The notes under the pieces are model-generated. The model made no database searches. It was not told where the DNA came from and worked only from the letters and a program-made list of their open reading frames with translations. 64,000 bases of DNA from Bacillota bacterium (lineage in GTDB: Bacteria > Bacillota > Clostridia > Oscillospirales > Oscillospiraceae), in assembly GCA_028719885.1 (NCBI GenBank), contig JAQYLT010000082.1, forward strand, positions 1 through 64,000, in the 5' to 3' direction. Positions 39,869 through 49,839 of this stretch are shown here, one piece after another (within the stretch, counting starts at the first letter, position 1; each line of letters opens with the position of its first letter). Both the position numbers and the translations under genes were made by a program.

Positions 39869-40088
39869 AAATTGGAATTTGCCGGGATGTTTCGTAGGGA
39901 ACGGATTTATCCGTTCCGCCCGGTAACGTTTTTATGGGGTGCACGTTGAATGGAAAAATGTTGAAAATTGGGACCCTTTACCATCCAATAAACCATGGGT
40001 GGTAACTGACGTTTCGGAACGGATAAATCCGTTCCCTACGAACACGTTGGAAAACATCCCATCCAACGAACCCGCCAAATTCCAATTT
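39869..40088. mobile_element. 220-bp MITE-like element R6 (units 39893-39918, 40015-40040) with terminal inverted repeats
   Basis: Starts AAATTGGAATTTGCCGGG, ends CCCGCCAAATTCCAATTT (17/18 inverted match). Confidence 0.87.
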
Positions 40089-40112
40089 TTATCGCAAAAG
40101 TGAATACGCTGC

Positions 40113-40152
40113 AAAAAAATGGTATGACCGGCGGTTGGGTCATACCATTTTT
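40113..40152 (-). terminator. Terminator of pilus operon
   Basis: AAATGGTATGAC/GTCATACCATTT with flanking A/T tracts. Confidence 0.8.
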
Positions 40153-40153
40153 G

Positions 40154-40825
40154 TTATTCGATTCTGTCGCAGCGGATGGCGCAGCGGGTTTGGCCGCTCA
40201 CGTTGCAGGTGAAGAGGGTCAGGTCCCAGTCGCCGCTGATCATCCGCTCCACATCGTTAGGGCCCACAGTATCGAAAGAGGAAACGGCATAGCGGAACAC
40301 GTTCCCAACGGCATCGGTAAATTTGACCTCCGTCCCCACAGGCACATATTTCAGGGGCTGGAAATGCTGGGAATAGTTATGGCCGCAGATGACCAGATTA
40401 TCCTCATACACATTCCCGGCAAAGCGGCAGGGGGAAATTTTCAGCCGTTCGTAATCCCACTGATCCATCACCGGCAGGGACAATTCCAGGGACGCCACCT
40501 CCAGCACGCCGATATAGTCGTAGCCGTTCAGCTCCACAGTGGGCATCTCCCCCTCCGGCAGCGGAGCCGGGGGCTGGGTCTGCTCCGGCGGGGCGGCTTC
40601 CTCCGTGGGGGCCGTGGTTTTCTGGGCTGAAGTCTCCTCCGTTGGTTCTGAGGCCGTCTCCCCGGGAGAGGGCAGCATGGTTTTCAGGGACTGAACTGTC
40701 TCCTGGGCCGCCACTCCCGCCCGGTGGGAATCCCACACATTATACACTGTGAGCAAAAGGGCCGCTGCCAAAAGCAGCAGCCCAATGGTAATGAAAAACG
40801 TTCCTTTTTTACCCATTTTCGTCAC
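40154..40825 (-). CDS. Sortase family protein
   Basis: VICGHNYSQHF, TLFTCN, TRCAIRCDR catalytic His/Cys/Arg. Confidence 0.82.
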   Translation of the reverse strand: MTKMGKKGTFFITIGLLLLAAALLLTVYNVWDSHRAGVAAQETVQSLKTMLPSPGETASEPTEETSAQKTTAPTEEAAPPEQTQPPAPLPEGEMPTVELNGYDYIGVLEVASLELSLPVMDQWDYERLKISPCRFAGNVYEDNLVICGHNYSQHFQPLKYVPVGTEVKFTDAVGNVFRYAVSSFDTVGPNDVERMISGDWDLTLFTCNVSGQTRCAIRCDRIE

Positions 40826-41645
40826 TTGTCCTCCGGCGCAGCAGCCCCAGGCAGAGGAACACCAGGCCGGAGAAGGCCAGGACGGAAACAGGCCACCAGA
40901 GCTGGCCGGTCTGGGGAATCTTCTTCCAAGTGTTTGTCACGATGAAAGTATTGCCCTCCCGGGTGATGGCGGAGGTGTAGCGGGGGTTGGCATCCTCGGT
41001 GACATACCAGTTATCCGGCGGCAGATTCTCCCACATGTGGCTCCACTGGTTTGCGCTGCTCAAGGTCACCGGGCTGCCATAGGCATTGCCGTTTCGCATC
41101 AGGTGAACGGTGACGCTGGCGGGCCGGTTGGATGCCTGGTCTCCCACCCAGCGCTTGACCACGGAGATATCCATGTCCATTTCCTTTTTGCCCTCGGCGG
41201 AAACATCCCACAGGAAGCTGCCGTTCTCATCCTTTTGAGGCACGGACACCAGCAGCGGCGTGGGCCAATACTGGATTCCGTTCAGTTCGCCCGGATCGCC
41301 GATCACCAGATACACGCCAATGGAGAGGTTCCGGAATACCACCTTGCCATTTGCGACCTTGGCGTTGGCCAGCTCCGTGGCGGCACCGGCGCGAACCATA
41401 TCCGCCATCACGGAGGCAGCGGCGGCATAGTCGGAGGTATCTACTTTGCTGAAAGCATCGTCCATGACAATTCCGCCGTTTTTCAGGCTTCCCACCCGGT
41501 AGATGTGGTACTGGGTATCCTCCAGCGGATAGGAGATGGTAAGCGTCCCCACATCCTCCGCTCCGGCCGTGAGCAGGGAGAGCCCCAGCACCAGACAGCA
41601 CAGCACTGCAGCCGTCAGTCGGCCAAACAATCCATGATTTTTCAA
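40809..41645 (-). CDS. Minor pilin/surface protein with IPQTG sorting signal (TTG start likely)
   Basis: Signal peptide-like N-terminus, C-terminal IPQTG-TM-RRR; RBS before TTG. Confidence 0.72.
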   Translation of the reverse strand: MKNHGLFGRLTAAVLCCLVLGLSLLTAGAEDVGTLTISYPLEDTQYHIYRVGSLKNGGIVMDDAFSKVDTSDYAAAASVMADMVRAGAATELANAKVANGKVVFRNLSIGVYLVIGDPGELNGIQYWPTPLLVSVPQKDENGSFLWDVSAEGKKEMDMDISVVKRWVGDQASNRPASVTVHLMRNGNAYGSPVTLSSANQWSHMWENLPPDNWYVTEDANPRYTSAITREGNTFIVTNTWKKIPQTGQLWWPVSVLAFSGLVFLCLGLLRRRTSDENG

Positions 41646-41659
41646 GATACGCACTTCCT

Positions 41660-42499
41660 TTATCTTGATTTCGGTTTCTTTTTTGTGGTCAGCAGCAGAA
41701 TCAGCAATAGAATCAGCAGCATGGGCGCGGCCACCACCGGCGCCACCAGGGTGGGGTCGATCTGAATCGCATCGGCGGGGACGCGGATGGCCTTTGCCTG
41801 TTTTGCGGTTTCGATGCGGTGCCCCCACACCAGCAGCCGATGGGTATTGATGCCGTAGGGGGTGCAGGTGACCAGGGTGACCAGGTCCTCTCCGGGGATG
41901 ATCTCCAGGGAGGAAAGGTCGTAGGGCTCCACGATGAGGATCTGGTCCACCTCATAGGTGAGCACCTCGTCCAAGACGTTGAGTAGGAAAGTATCCCCCA
42001 CCACCAGCTTATCCAAATCGGTAAACAGGCGGGCGGAGGGGAGCCCCCGGTGGCCGGAGAGGACGCTGTGGGTGCTCTCGCCGCCGATGGGCAGGGAGGA
42101 GCCGGGGATGTGACCCACGGCAATTTGAAGCACCGCCTCGTCTACCCCATGGTAGATGGGCAGGTTCACCTTGATTTTGGGAATCTCAATGGAGCACATA
42201 ATGCCCGTGCCGGACACGTCCAAAATTCCGGCATAGGCTTCCAGCTCTTCGGGAGAAAGATTCCATTCGCTTTTTTCCCGCTGGGAAAGAACTGCATTGT
42301 ATGCCCGGCCGTCCTCCAAAAGGGAGGAATAGCGGGAGTTGTCGATCTGGGCCACGCTTTCGGCGTAGGTTGCGATGGCCCGGGACTGATGGAGGGAATT
42401 CCAGTAGTCGCTGGCGGTGGGATACAGCAGTAAGCAAAGCCCAATGATGAGTGCCAGAACCAAAAGGACCGTGGACAGATTCTTTTTTATCCAATTCAT
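41660..42499 (-). CDS. Class C (pilus) sortase
   Basis: VLSGHRGLPSARLFTDLDKL, LVTLVTCTPYGINTHRLLVWGHR, two TM segments. Confidence 0.92.
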   Translation of the reverse strand: MNWIKKNLSTVLLVLALIIGLCLLLYPTASDYWNSLHQSRAIATYAESVAQIDNSRYSSLLEDGRAYNAVLSQREKSEWNLSPEELEAYAGILDVSGTGIMCSIEIPKIKVNLPIYHGVDEAVLQIAVGHIPGSSLPIGGESTHSVLSGHRGLPSARLFTDLDKLVVGDTFLLNVLDEVLTYEVDQILIVEPYDLSSLEIIPGEDLVTLVTCTPYGINTHRLLVWGHRIETAKQAKAIRVPADAIQIDPTLVAPVVAAPMLLILLLILLLTTKKKPKSR

Positions 42500-42582
42500 G
42501 GGGCGCTCCTTACCAATGCTCCCCCTCTCCCCGCCCCCGTGGGAGGGCGGGAAGAGGAATGGAAGAAATAGAATGAAAGGGA

Positions 42583-44016
42583 TTACTCAGCGGTGTTCAT
42601 CCGCTTCTTGGAAACCAGCAGCACCACCGCGCCGATGACCAGGATGGAGCCCACCACATAGAAGATGGTGGTGCCCATGCCGCCGGTGGAGGGCAGGGTA
42701 TTGCCGGCCTTGTTTTCCACTTCGGCAACGGTGTTGTCCTGATTGCTCACGGTCACTGTTACATCGTTGGCCTTATTGTAGCCATCAGGAGCTTCAACCT
42801 CAACCAGGGTATACGTGTCGGCATCCAGGCCCCAGATGACGATGTTCTGACCCGCAACGGTGGTAAAGGTATCCACGTTTCCATTGGGATCGACCCTGTA
42901 GTTGGCAGAATCCTGCATCGCAGACAGCTTCACAACATCCCCAGCAGCATTCTTCAGTTGGAACTTTGCACCAGCCAGCCGCTTGGACTTATCACCGTTG
43001 GCATACTTCAAAATCTCAAGCTTGTGGGTCGTGGTGCTGGTCTTGCTTTCAACGGACTGCTGATCGCCATAGGTGATGACGGTTTTATTTTCCTGAGCGT
43101 TAATCGTATACCTCCAGACGGTCTCTCCCGTCTCAGAGGATGAGGTAAAGGTAACAGCGCTTCCGTTCAGCGTAGCGGTATAGGTTAGGGTCAGCTTTGT
43201 CTCGGCGGTCAGGGTGGCAATGTATTCGTCCTTAATCACGATGGTGAACGTATCACTGTTTTCCGGAGTTCCCAGAATTTCGTAATTATCCGCAGCCAAT
43301 AGATTGCTTTCATTCACTTCCGTACCCACATAGATTTTGATGGAGCCATCAGTAAAGGTCAGGCCATCGCCCATGGTGTCGTGGATCTTCACATTCCGGG
43401 TGTGCGGCTCGATGGTGGCAATGGATTTGAACTCCACCTGCTGACCGATTTCCGCATCGTTGGTTGCGCCATAACTTCCGGTGCTGTCCTCTTTGACACT
43501 TTTTTCAATTGTATCCTCCGGGTTTTTATCCTCGATTGTCACAGCAGAGCTCTGGGGGGTGGTTTCAATCATGGCCAGGGTGCCCAGGGAGGAGGTGATC
43601 AGGTAATAACCATTGTCCAGGCCGGAAAACTCCACCGTGTTACCGGTGGCGGTTTGAGTAGAGGCAACCGTCTTTCCGTCCAGCGCGGCGGAGGCGGAAA
43701 CAGCCAAAGCAGCTGCATCTATGAAACCTTCCTTGGGGGTAACCGTGCCGGACTCGGCCACATCCACGTAAGCCGCGCCAGCGCCGGTTTTAAAGAAATC
43801 TTTCCATTCAGTGGTCACGGTGTAAGTAAAGGCCGTGGGGGCACTTGGGTCGTCCACCGACAAGTCAAACAGCTTGTAAAGCTTATAGGTTTCATTTTCC
43901 TTTGCCTTGTTGACGGTAATGGTGCAGGTTCCGCCATCGGCAAAGGCGGTGGCGCACAGGGCAGCCGTCATCATCAGCGCAAGCAGGAGCGCAAGGACTT
44001 TTCTTGTTGTTTTCAT
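42583..44016 (-). CDS. Major fimbrial/pilin subunit with isopeptide/SpaA-type domains and LPSTGG anchor
   Basis: Signal peptide, IEDKNPEDTIEKSVKEDS, LPSTGGMGT-TM-KKR. Confidence 0.9.
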   Translation of the reverse strand: MKTTRKVLALLLALMMTAALCATAFADGGTCTITVNKAKENETYKLYKLFDLSVDDPSAPTAFTYTVTTEWKDFFKTGAGAAYVDVAESGTVTPKEGFIDAAALAVSASAALDGKTVASTQTATGNTVEFSGLDNGYYLITSSLGTLAMIETTPQSSAVTIEDKNPEDTIEKSVKEDSTGSYGATNDAEIGQQVEFKSIATIEPHTRNVKIHDTMGDGLTFTDGSIKIYVGTEVNESNLLAADNYEILGTPENSDTFTIVIKDEYIATLTAETKLTLTYTATLNGSAVTFTSSSETGETVWRYTINAQENKTVITYGDQQSVESKTSTTTHKLEILKYANGDKSKRLAGAKFQLKNAAGDVVKLSAMQDSANYRVDPNGNVDTFTTVAGQNIVIWGLDADTYTLVEVEAPDGYNKANDVTVTVSNQDNTVAEVENKAGNTLPSTGGMGTTIFYVVGSILVIGAVVLLVSKKRMNTAE

Positions 44017-44126
44017 TTCGTCATTTCCTTTCTTGTTTCAGAAAATTGAGGATGCAGGTCTGGGGGGATGTGAATCAGGACCGCGCCCGATTCACAAGCC
44101 TCCGGAATGCAGGGGATGTTTTTTCA

Positions 44127-47100
44127 TCAGCGCTCCCCCTTTTTACGTTTTTTCATCAGCCCGAGTACCGCGCCAACGGAAGTTATAAGGCCCGTCACCG
44201 TGTAGCCTTCCCAGCCAATGCCGCCGGTAGAGGGGAGCATGTAGGAGGGGCGCACGGTATTGGTAAGGGTCAGGATGCCATTGGAGGTTTCCAAAGAGGC
44301 TCCGGTTCCATAGGTAATATCAAAATTGCTGCCGGGCTGTTCCAAGATGAAGTAGGTATAGCTCTTGCCCTGATTCTCTGCCAGCAAAGACATGCCGCTG
44401 CTGGACCACTTCCAGCTCCCATCCTTTGTAAGTTGATATTCCCCAACCAAGGTCACCGTTCCATCTGCCAAGGTAGCCAACTCTTCTGCCGTACTATCGT
44501 AAGACGCACCGTAGGGAGCCGCCAGGTTTGCCGAGTCAACGGTCCCGGTCCACTCTTTTCGATACAGCTTAAAGCTCACGGAATCCGGGAGCTGAGACTC
44601 TACCGCTTGCTTCCAGGTTTTCTCCACAGAAATGCTGGTATAGGTGGGCGGATTCTCCGGCTGGGTATTCGTGACGGTAATGTTACCGGTGGAAATACCG
44701 GTCATGGTACCATTCTCATTTTGGTTGGAATAGCTGATGGTATAGCCCGGGAAATCCTCCAGGACATAATAGGTGTACCACACGATTCTGTCATTGCCGT
44801 TGCTGTCCTGCACAATTCCCTGTGCAGGCAGGTTTGCAGCTGCGCTGCTCCACTTCCAGTTTTGCGCCGCAGACAGGGTGATTGTGCCGTAGCTTTCAGG
44901 ACCGACCACCACAGGCGTAGTATCTACCTCAGAGCTTCCGGTGGAAGGTGTGGTGCAGCTATAGGCATAAGTGTAATACCCCTCATTGGCACGGGAACGA
45001 ATTTCAATGCAAACACTGTAAGTTGCGGTATAGGTAAAGAAGTAGTGATCTGTTGCCTCATCATGGGTATAAGACAAGCTTTTCTGATCATAAGATACCT
45101 CTTTCAGATACAGCACACCCTCCGGCGTTTGGTGGCCACCAACATAGCCCACGTCCACCGCAAACACTGTACCCTTTGGCACGGTATAGGTTCTATTAAC
45201 CGGCGCCCCGTTGCTTCCATAACCGCCAATAATCAGGTTGACCGTTATCAAACTGGCCAAGGGGTCATTCACAGTGGTATTCTCTTTCCGCTCCGCTCCT
45301 ACCCGCATGAGGGTCAAATCAATGGAATCCACCGGTGGTGTCGTCAGATCATTGCCTTGATAATCCTTCCACTGTTTCTCCACACTGAATTGCACCGCGC
45401 TGGGAGCATTGGAAACATAACTCGAGGCGCTCTCCGACATCAAGTCCCTTGCGTTCTGCATGATGAGCTCCGAGGTAGCAGGGAGAGAATGGGTCGTATC
45501 AGCTGCGTCAGTAAAATAAAATTTCAGTTCCTGAGGGTTCTCCGGCAGGATATAGCCCGAAGGTGCTTCATATTCCTGGAGCTTGTAGAGGACATTGGCA
45601 CTATAGCCATGACTGGCTTCCACCTCAATCTTGCCATAGGAATCAGTAATGTATTCCGTCCGAACCGTTCCGTCAGTTCCTGTCAGCGTCACCGGGTTCT
45701 GATCCCAGCTCCAGCTTCCGTTCTCAGCCATTACCGCCTGATAAATCCGGAATTTTGCACCAGCAATGGTAATCATGCTGTTTCCCTCGGCAACCTTTGT
45801 AATGGTATAGCTCCTGCCGCTCTGGATAATGGCAGAGGAGCTGGATTTCTGCCAGTCTTGATATTCCTTATTGTCCGTTTTGTATACATCCGGGTTGGTA
45901 TTATAGTATACCTTATTGCTGGCGTTCAGCTTAAAAGAGGTTACCTCTTCATTGTACTGGGACAGGAGATAGCTGTACTCCAGAATCAGAGGTGTAGAAT
46001 CGGGAACCTCCAAGCGAATGATTTTTTTAACCTTGCCGAATTCCGTCATCTGCTCTTCGTCAGCCGTCCAACGCCAGCCATCGGTAACCCGACTGCCTGC
46101 AACATAGTTGCCGTTTTCATCCCTGGTGGCGGTATACAGCTTCACGCTGTTCTGAACCAGGATATATACCAAATCCAGTTCGCCGGTCTTGGGATAATAG
46201 ACAAATTCATCCGTCAGGTAGAGCTTGGAATTATCCGAGTTCAGGTCATAGCCGTTGGGATTGATCACGACCTGGTAGTCCAAGGTCTGATCATTATACT
46301 TCCACGTGCCGGTTTTTTTCAGAGAGTTCTCAAAGGGGTCTTCGGGTGTCACTTTCCACTCCTGAGTCTGAGAAACCGTCCCCAAGGATGCTTCTCCCAG
46401 CTTGGCCTCAGCGTCATTTTTGAACAATCCAGTCTTATCCGGATGGGCCTGCAGATATTCATCGGTTGGCTTGCAATTCAGAACCAAAGTAAATTCCGTT
46501 CCGGCAGGAAGCACCTCTCCCTCCGGATTACGAGTGATGGAAACCGTAACTGTTCTGTTTTCTTTCGAATAGCTACCGCTGAAGAGATACTTCTCATTGC
46601 TGCTGGAGATGCTTCCATCCTCTGCGATGGTCAGGCTGTTGTTTTGATACCACCAGTTCAGACTCCGAACAATGGCATCTGCACTCAGGCTTTCCAACTG
46701 AACTCCCTCAGGAAGTGTATCGGTGATGGTCAGCTTGGATGCACTGCTCAGGGAACCCGCAACCGCTTTCACCTTCCAAACCAGCTTGCCATCCGTGTTG
46801 GTATTGACTGTAGTACCGGTTTGGCCATTGCCGTCGGTTTTCTGAACAGAAGATGGCATATAGGTGGTATCAGAATTCGCTTCCAGTCCCCGATAACTGA
46901 CCTTATTATAGTAGGTAGTCTCGCCGGAGGGGACGGGAGCACAGGTGGAGTAGCTCAGCACAAGCTTTTTGGACCCTTGGCCCAAAGCCTCCTGGTTGGT
47001 CCCTGTTTTCAGAAACGTGATTTCCATTTTCACGGCATCTTCGCCAGTGGTCACTTTCTGATCAATGTCGTAGAAAGTAATGGTATAGTCACTGTTCAGC

Positions 47101-49817
47101 TCCAGTGTGGTCCCTCCATAAACCAAACGAATAGAGTTTTTCTGATAGTAGTGGGGCGTTTCCCAACCCTGGGGCCTGGAGTAATCCGTCAAAATAAACT
47201 GGTCAGAGACACCATCTATTGCCATCTCGACTTCAACAGTCCAATCCATGTTCACCTTTCCATCCGCAACGGAAGAAATGGTACCTTTTTCCTTGGTCAC
47301 AGTGCCATTGCTCTTCGTCACTTCAGAGGGTGCCTCTTTGTCGCCAAGCTTTGCAGTATTGGTCACCTTTGCGGAGCCCCATTGTTTTAATTCATCCGGA
47401 ACCGGGGTATAGTAGATGATCTCATATTTGTGGGTATTCGCCTGCTCTCCCGCCGGGAAAGAAATGGAGCCGGTTCCCTCATCCAACGTAAAACCGTACT
47501 GGGAGGCGTCCGTCACCTGACTGCCGTCCACCCAGACCTTGATGTCGGAAGCATTTGTTAGCTTTTTCAGCATCTCATCCGTCAAGGTCATTCCGGATAG
47601 GTTCTGGTTATTGTCGTTGATGGTAAGCTTCCAGGGAATAACCGTCTGATTCTGGCTTTCTGCAGGGTCGCCCCACAGATTTGTCTTGGACAGATTGGGA
47701 GCAGTATCCACAATTGGAGTGGGAGTGACCGTAACGGGTTTTTTATCCGTCGATACCAGAGGATCAGAGCTGTCGTCTTTCCTGGTAGAAGCCTTCACCT
47801 CGTTGTTCACAACGGTATCACTCTCCGGGGCCTCCGCCAGTTGGTAAACATATGTAATTGTGCGGCTTGTGCTGCCACCCCACTGGCCGGCGAGGAGCGC
47901 ATCGAGTTCCATAGAGAATGTATGCGTGTCACCGTTGGCAGAATAGCTGTACTGGTCGGAACTCAACTCCGTCTGGTCCAGTTTTACAGATTTCAGAGCC
48001 TCAATTGTTAAGCCGTTGGCTTTCAGCACATCCTCAATCTGGACCTTGCCGGGAGTACCGTTTTTCGAGGAAACAGTGACAGAATAGATCAATTCCTTTC
48101 CGTTAAAGCTGTAGTTGCCGTACTTGCTGACCGTTACATCCCCATCCCGGGAGGTTCCAGGAGGATAGGTAACATCAGAATCCTTGATTACCACTTCGGT
48201 ACCATCCGGCGTGGTATATTTCAGTTCTTCCTCCCCTTCCAGACTGCTCTTGCCCAGTGAGGCACTCAGCTCCATGTGACCGGACATACCGTTTTCTGCC
48301 CTAGCCACAAATTCCGGGTCCAGGCTGATTGTAGCAACAACACCATTATCCGTTCTGCTCAGGGTGTAGGTACCGACCTGGTTTACGCCCTGGAGTACCT
48401 TATGTGTCCCCTCAAACAAGCCATTGTCTCTAATGTTCAAATTACCGAGATTAATGGTAAATTCGGTGCCCACATCATTGTAGATGTTTTCCCATGTCCA
48501 TTTATCATTGGAAGGATTGAAAGCATATACCCTCTGGGAAATCGTTCCATCCGTCACATGGTAGGTCGTTCCTTTTTCCCAATAGCTACCAAACGGCCTG
48601 CTGACAAAAGTAATATCGGGAGCCGTTTGCAGCGTGAAGTCAATCTTTAAATTGAGAAAATAGCTATCAGAAGCAAGGTCATAACTCACATCGCCGCCGG
48701 TCACCGTCAAAGGGCTGGCCACGGATTTCATGCTCACAGGGTCTCCATCCGCCAGAGGCATCACGCCGCCCTCCGACAGAGGTGCCACCGAATATTGCAT
48801 TCCCTGACTAATCTGACTCAATTCATCGGCAGGTACATAGCATTTCTGGTCATGGACATGCTCCGCTTCGTCAGCAGTGCAAATCAGGAAATATCCAGCC
48901 TCTTCCGCTGCCTGAGGGTCATTCCATTGGATTGGCTGGTCCGCTTCGTCCTCGTCCATACCGTCGGAGGCCTCGGTGGCATCCGTCCCGTCATCGTCAT
49001 GCAGTTCATCATCAGAATTGGAAGGAGTTGTCACGTCGTTGAGAATTTCTTTCTGATTTTCCAAAAACGCCTCATGGGAATCCACGCAAAGCTCGGTATG
49101 AATATGCTCCTCCATTTCGCAGATGCGGGCATAGCAAGCCTCACTGTGGCGGTGCTCCGGGATATCCTCCTGGCCGCAGATCAGCTCCGGCTGGAAATCC
49201 GCAGGATAGCATTCCGCCGTATGGCTGTGGCCCGGGGTTTCCTCTTTCCCGCAGATCAGAGTCTTCTGCTCCCCGTAGCATTCTTCCCCATGGGTATGGC
49301 CCTGGGTCTCCGCCAGGGTGCAGGTGAGCTCACCCTCCACATAGCATTCCTCGCCGTGGCTGTGAGCGGGGTACTCCTCCATGCCGCAGGTCAGGACGGA
49401 CCGACTCTCATAGCAGCCGTCTCCATGGCTGTGGGCCGGAAGCTCTTCCTGGCCGCAGGCGGGCTGGGCCTTGGAGTAGCAGTCCGCACTGTGATGATGG
49501 CAGGTGCGCTCCGTCAGGGTGCAGACCAGCTGGCCGCCCTCGTAGCACTCGTCAACATGGCTGTGGGAGAAATACTCCTGCTGGCCGCAAATCAGCTGAT
49601 AGCAGTCCTGGGTATGGCTGTGCTCCGCCATGCCGCAGCTGAAGCCCTCTGTTTCCATGGTAATGGCAGGCAGAATCATCGCGTAGGTGGTACAGAACAC
49701 CACCACGGCGGCGATGCCTGTAACCACGCCGCGCCAGAGACCTTTGCGTTCTCTTTTTCTTGCAAATTTACCTGCTTTCCGAAGAATTCTCACCGGGAAT
49801 CCTCTCCTTTTGAACAT
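44127..49817 (-). CDS. Giant LPXTG-anchored surface protein/tip-adhesin candidate with N-terminal Cys/His repeats and Cna_B/SpaA-like domains
   Basis: 1896 aa; TM/signal ILPAITME; ten Cx(4-7)HxHx3C-type repeats; LPSTGGIGWEG-TM-KKRKK. Confidence 0.9.
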   Translation of the reverse strand: MFKRRGFPVRILRKAGKFARKRERKGLWRGVVTGIAAVVVFCTTYAMILPAITMETEGFSCGMAEHSHTQDCYQLICGQQEYFSHSHVDECYEGGQLVCTLTERTCHHHSADCYSKAQPACGQEELPAHSHGDGCYESRSVLTCGMEEYPAHSHGEECYVEGELTCTLAETQGHTHGEECYGEQKTLICGKEETPGHSHTAECYPADFQPELICGQEDIPEHRHSEACYARICEMEEHIHTELCVDSHEAFLENQKEILNDVTTPSNSDDELHDDDGTDATEASDGMDEDEADQPIQWNDPQAAEEAGYFLICTADEAEHVHDQKCYVPADELSQISQGMQYSVAPLSEGGVMPLADGDPVSMKSVASPLTVTGGDVSYDLASDSYFLNLKIDFTLQTAPDITFVSRPFGSYWEKGTTYHVTDGTISQRVYAFNPSNDKWTWENIYNDVGTEFTINLGNLNIRDNGLFEGTHKVLQGVNQVGTYTLSRTDNGVVATISLDPEFVARAENGMSGHMELSASLGKSSLEGEEELKYTTPDGTEVVIKDSDVTYPPGTSRDGDVTVSKYGNYSFNGKELIYSVTVSSKNGTPGKVQIEDVLKANGLTIEALKSVKLDQTELSSDQYSYSANGDTHTFSMELDALLAGQWGGSTSRTITYVYQLAEAPESDTVVNNEVKASTRKDDSSDPLVSTDKKPVTVTPTPIVDTAPNLSKTNLWGDPAESQNQTVIPWKLTINDNNQNLSGMTLTDEMLKKLTNASDIKVWVDGSQVTDASQYGFTLDEGTGSISFPAGEQANTHKYEIIYYTPVPDELKQWGSAKVTNTAKLGDKEAPSEVTKSNGTVTKEKGTISSVADGKVNMDWTVEVEMAIDGVSDQFILTDYSRPQGWETPHYYQKNSIRLVYGGTTLELNSDYTITFYDIDQKVTTGEDAVKMEITFLKTGTNQEALGQGSKKLVLSYSTCAPVPSGETTYYNKVSYRGLEANSDTTYMPSSVQKTDGNGQTGTTVNTNTDGKLVWKVKAVAGSLSSASKLTITDTLPEGVQLESLSADAIVRSLNWWYQNNSLTIAEDGSISSSNEKYLFSGSYSKENRTVTVSITRNPEGEVLPAGTEFTLVLNCKPTDEYLQAHPDKTGLFKNDAEAKLGEASLGTVSQTQEWKVTPEDPFENSLKKTGTWKYNDQTLDYQVVINPNGYDLNSDNSKLYLTDEFVYYPKTGELDLVYILVQNSVKLYTATRDENGNYVAGSRVTDGWRWTADEEQMTEFGKVKKIIRLEVPDSTPLILEYSYLLSQYNEEVTSFKLNASNKVYYNTNPDVYKTDNKEYQDWQKSSSSAIIQSGRSYTITKVAEGNSMITIAGAKFRIYQAVMAENGSWSWDQNPVTLTGTDGTVRTEYITDSYGKIEVEASHGYSANVLYKLQEYEAPSGYILPENPQELKFYFTDAADTTHSLPATSELIMQNARDLMSESASSYVSNAPSAVQFSVEKQWKDYQGNDLTTPPVDSIDLTLMRVGAERKENTTVNDPLASLITVNLIIGGYGSNGAPVNRTYTVPKGTVFAVDVGYVGGHQTPEGVLYLKEVSYDQKSLSYTHDEATDHYFFTYTATYSVCIEIRSRANEGYYTYAYSCTTPSTGSSEVDTTPVVVGPESYGTITLSAAQNWKWSSAAANLPAQGIVQDSNGNDRIVWYTYYVLEDFPGYTISYSNQNENGTMTGISTGNITVTNTQPENPPTYTSISVEKTWKQAVESQLPDSVSFKLYRKEWTGTVDSANLAAPYGASYDSTAEELATLADGTVTLVGEYQLTKDGSWKWSSSGMSLLAENQGKSYTYFILEQPGSNFDITYGTGASLETSNGILTLTNTVRPSYMLPSTGGIGWEGYTVTGLITSVGAVLGLMKKRKKGER
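49083..49637 (-). repeat. Nine tandem Cys/His protein repeats (consensus CGxEExxxHSHxxxCY) within the surface protein
   Basis: Residues about 61-245; tenth copy at residues 313-327 (48837-48881). Confidence 0.9.
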
Positions 49818-49839
49818 TCTGAGAATGTTTTCTGTTCTT

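Noticed and set aside
44004-47390. 1128-aa plus-strand ORF antisense to the giant surface protein
   Set aside because: Fully inside and opposite a clearly coding LPXTG protein; low-similarity composition, no RBS or domains; an artefact of codon bias
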